The notes beneath the pieces are model-generated. The model saw nothing but the letters and a program-made list of their open reading frames with translations, had not been told where the DNA came from and did not search any database. Shown one piece after another: positions 9,001-9,726 of a stretch of 9,726 bases of DNA. This DNA comes from Pontiellaceae bacterium (GTDB lineage: Bacteria > Verrucomicrobiota > Kiritimatiellia > Kiritimatiellales > Pontiellaceae). The stretch's first letter is position 1. The number at the start of each line of letters is the position of its first letter. Location: contig JAFGWS010000021.1 of NCBI GenBank assembly GCA_016937035.1, positions 1 to 9,726 on the forward strand. Reading direction: 5' to 3'. The position numbers and the translations under genes were made by a program.

Positions 9001-9726
9001 ATGTCCACCGTCAGCGTATCATAACGGCGACCGATAACAGACTCGGAGTCAGCATCGATCACGTCGTCACGCAGTACGATGTTTTCGAGGTCAGCCTCAT
9101 CATATTTTTTCTTTGAAAGCGAGAACTCGTTAAACGTGTAATACAGCCCCAGAATTTCCTCATCAGAGGCATAACCCAGAGCACGCAGGAACGTCGAAGC
9201 CAAAAACTTACGGCGTCGACGTTTGCGGTCGAGGTAAATATAAATCAGGTCGCTCGTATCAAACTGCGCCTCGATCCATGACCCATGATCCGGAATAATG
9301 CGGAACGAATGCAGCATAGATCCATTCGCGTGCTGCGTTTGCTCGAAGCAGATGCCCGGCGAACGGTGCAGCTGACTCACAATGACGCGCTCAGCGCCGT
9401 TGATCACAAAGCTGCCGCTGTCGGTCATCAGCGGGATTTCACCCATAAAGAGCGTATCTTCACGCAGGTCTTCGCCCTCACGCAACTTGAATGTTACGTA
9501 AAGCGGTGCCGAAAAGGTCTCTCCTTCTCGAAGTGATTCGAGATGGTCGAGTTTCGGTTTCTTAATTTCATAGCTGACGAAATCCAGTGCAATCTGGCCG
9601 TCGTAGCTTTCAATCGGGAACGCTTCGCCCAAAACGGACTGAAGGCCCATCTTCTTCCGTTTGGAAGGAGAAGTGCCCTGTTGCAGGAAGTCCCGGTACG
9701 AATTCAGTTGGATTTCAATCAAGTCA
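6015..9726 (-). CDS. rpoB: DNA-directed RNA polymerase subunit beta (RpoB), 5' end outside window
   Basis: Second-largest subunit of RNA polymerase, forming the active-centre cleft with beta'. 1236 complete codons are visible. The frame continues past the right edge: the first residues read [10 protein letters not shown], the conserved 'lleIQldSY' near the beta N-terminus, so about 26 residues are missing by comparison with E. coli. TTG at 9722 is this conserved Leu, not a start. Counting that Leu as 1, conserved blocks include [20 protein letters not shown] (lobe), the rifampicin pocket [17 protein letters not shown] through [12 protein letters not shown] (about 423-454), [32 protein letters not shown] with active-site lysines (about 1002-1013), and [12 protein letters not shown] (His about 1129) leading into the C-terminal clamp ([18 protein letters not shown]). 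The positions matching E. coli Asp516, His526 and Ser531 are Asp, His and Ser, so no classical rifampicin-resistance change is present there. The segment before KLRPGDPPT is much shorter than in E. coli. The gene ends TAG at 6015, 48 bases before rpoC. Confidence 0.99.
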   Translation of the reverse strand, partial: DLIEIQLNSYRDFLQQGTSPSKRKKMGLQSVLGEAFPIESYDGQIALDFVSYEIKKPKLDHLESLREGETFSAPLYVTFKLREGEDLREDTLFMGEIPLMTDSGSFVINGAERVIVSQLHRSPGICFEQTQHANGSMLHSFRIIPDHGSWIEAQFDTSDLIYIYLDRKRRRRKFLASTFLRALGYASDEEILGLYYTFNEFSLSKKKYDEADLENIVLRDDVIDADSESVIGRRYDTLTVDMIQRMKLAGYKKISVVDVSWDQGLFLKSVQADTTRTVDEALKDLYQKLRPGDPPTTASARQMIKRLFFDEARFSLSRVGRYKIQQKLGIKSDSLTLEVEDVVEALRYLLMVRKGEGTLDDIDHLGSRRIRTVGELLEGQCRVGLARIQRLVKERMTIFDTTVDRLSSQKLINPKALSAVIKDFFGRSQLSQFMDQTNPLSELTHKRRLSALGPGGLNRDRAGFEVRDVHSSHYGRICPIETPEGPNIGLISSLSTFAKVNEYGFIVTPYLKVSGGKVSKDIDWLTADEEERYVIAQANAPLDEKSCFVNDRVMVRVRGDFIEVAPERVEYMDVSPKQVVSIAAGLIPFLEHDDANRALMGSNMQRQAVPLMKSERPYVGSGIEGRLARDSRVLITAKNDGIVAYVSADRIVISKDGKMPAKKAPASDYQSYKLRKFMRSNAGTCLNQRPLVRPGQVIKAGDVLADGSGTDQGELALGKNAVVAFMPWGGYNFEDAILINEKLVREDVYTSIHIEEFECGARDTKLGPEEITRDIPNVGEEALKNLDREGIIQVGAEVKPGDILVGKITPKSETELAPEERLLRAIFGEKAADVRDTSLKAPSGTYGIVMDVKVSAKNTAATAGSKPTDLKKLQSEIQDRHEDVVAQLTEDLTESLSNILLGEKIPLDVVNAQSKDVIIPANRKITKTLLRKLAANYEHVEIDPSPIRIKIMGIIDEYRTKFNEAKEDKDRSLDRAGSGEEMDAGIVKSVKVYIATKKKLSVGDKMAGRHGNKGVISRIVSEEDMPFLPDGTPVDVVLNPLGVPSRMNVGQVLETHLGWACKHLGIHAATPIFDGISEQQIRDMLGEAGLAEDGKTELYDGRTGDRFEQRVVVGVMYILKLHHLVSEKIHARAVGPYSLVTQQPLGGKAQYGGQRFGEMEVWALEAYGAAHALQEILTVKSDDIAGRTKMYEAIVKGENVLDSGRPESFNVLIKELQGLGLNFQVKNKDGEPLPTT

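Noticed and set aside
9720..9722. TTG at 9722 as the start codon of rpoB
   Set aside because: The preceding codon is GAC in the same frame, and the residues [10 protein letters not shown] match a conserved internal motif about 26 residues into the beta subunit, so the gene simply runs off the window.

Overview
The window holds the end of an RNA polymerase operon and two envelope genes behind it, all on the minus strand, so transcription runs from high to low coordinates. From right to left: rpoB (beta subunit, cut by the right edge), a 48-base gap, rpoC (beta' subunit, complete), an intrinsic terminator, a leader of about 135 bases, a TPR-containing lipoprotein, and a short secretin-domain protein cut by the left edge. 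I see no RNA genes, mobile elements, CRISPR arrays or horizontally acquired islands. No stretch over 300 bases lacks a gene.

The organism is a Gram-negative (diderm) bacterium: there is a lipobox lipoprotein next to a secretin, an outer-membrane channel family, and beta' carries a roughly 185-residue insertion in its trigger loop. Wording in the beta C-terminal third (for example [12 protein letters not shown]) and the moderate GC content fit the PVC superphylum, perhaps Verrucomicrobiota or Kiritimatiellota. That placement is a judgement from memory of the families, not a computed result.

Region 5967-9726 is housekeeping. RpoB and RpoC together form the catalytic core of RNA polymerase, and every key motif checked is intact: the beta [12 protein letters not shown] motif, the beta rifampicin pocket, the beta' NADFDGD metal site and both beta' zinc sites. 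rpoC starts at a GTG placed 7 bases after a perfect AGGAGGT. The apparent beginning of rpoB at 9722 is not a start: it is a conserved leucine, and about 26 residues lie outside the window.

Region 1-1602 is the less ordinary part. A 316-residue lipoprotein with TPR-like repeats and a C-terminal beta-sandwich-like domain is followed by a protein that goes almost directly from its signal peptide into the secretin core, without the usual N0-N3 periplasmic domains. TPR lipoproteins such as PilF/PilW act as pilotins for secretins, so this pair may be a pilotin-secretin unit of an uncharacterised export or pilus-like system. This is inference from adjacency and domains. The junction also holds a small hairpin with a T-tract and a likely TTG start with its own Shine-Dalgarno sequence.
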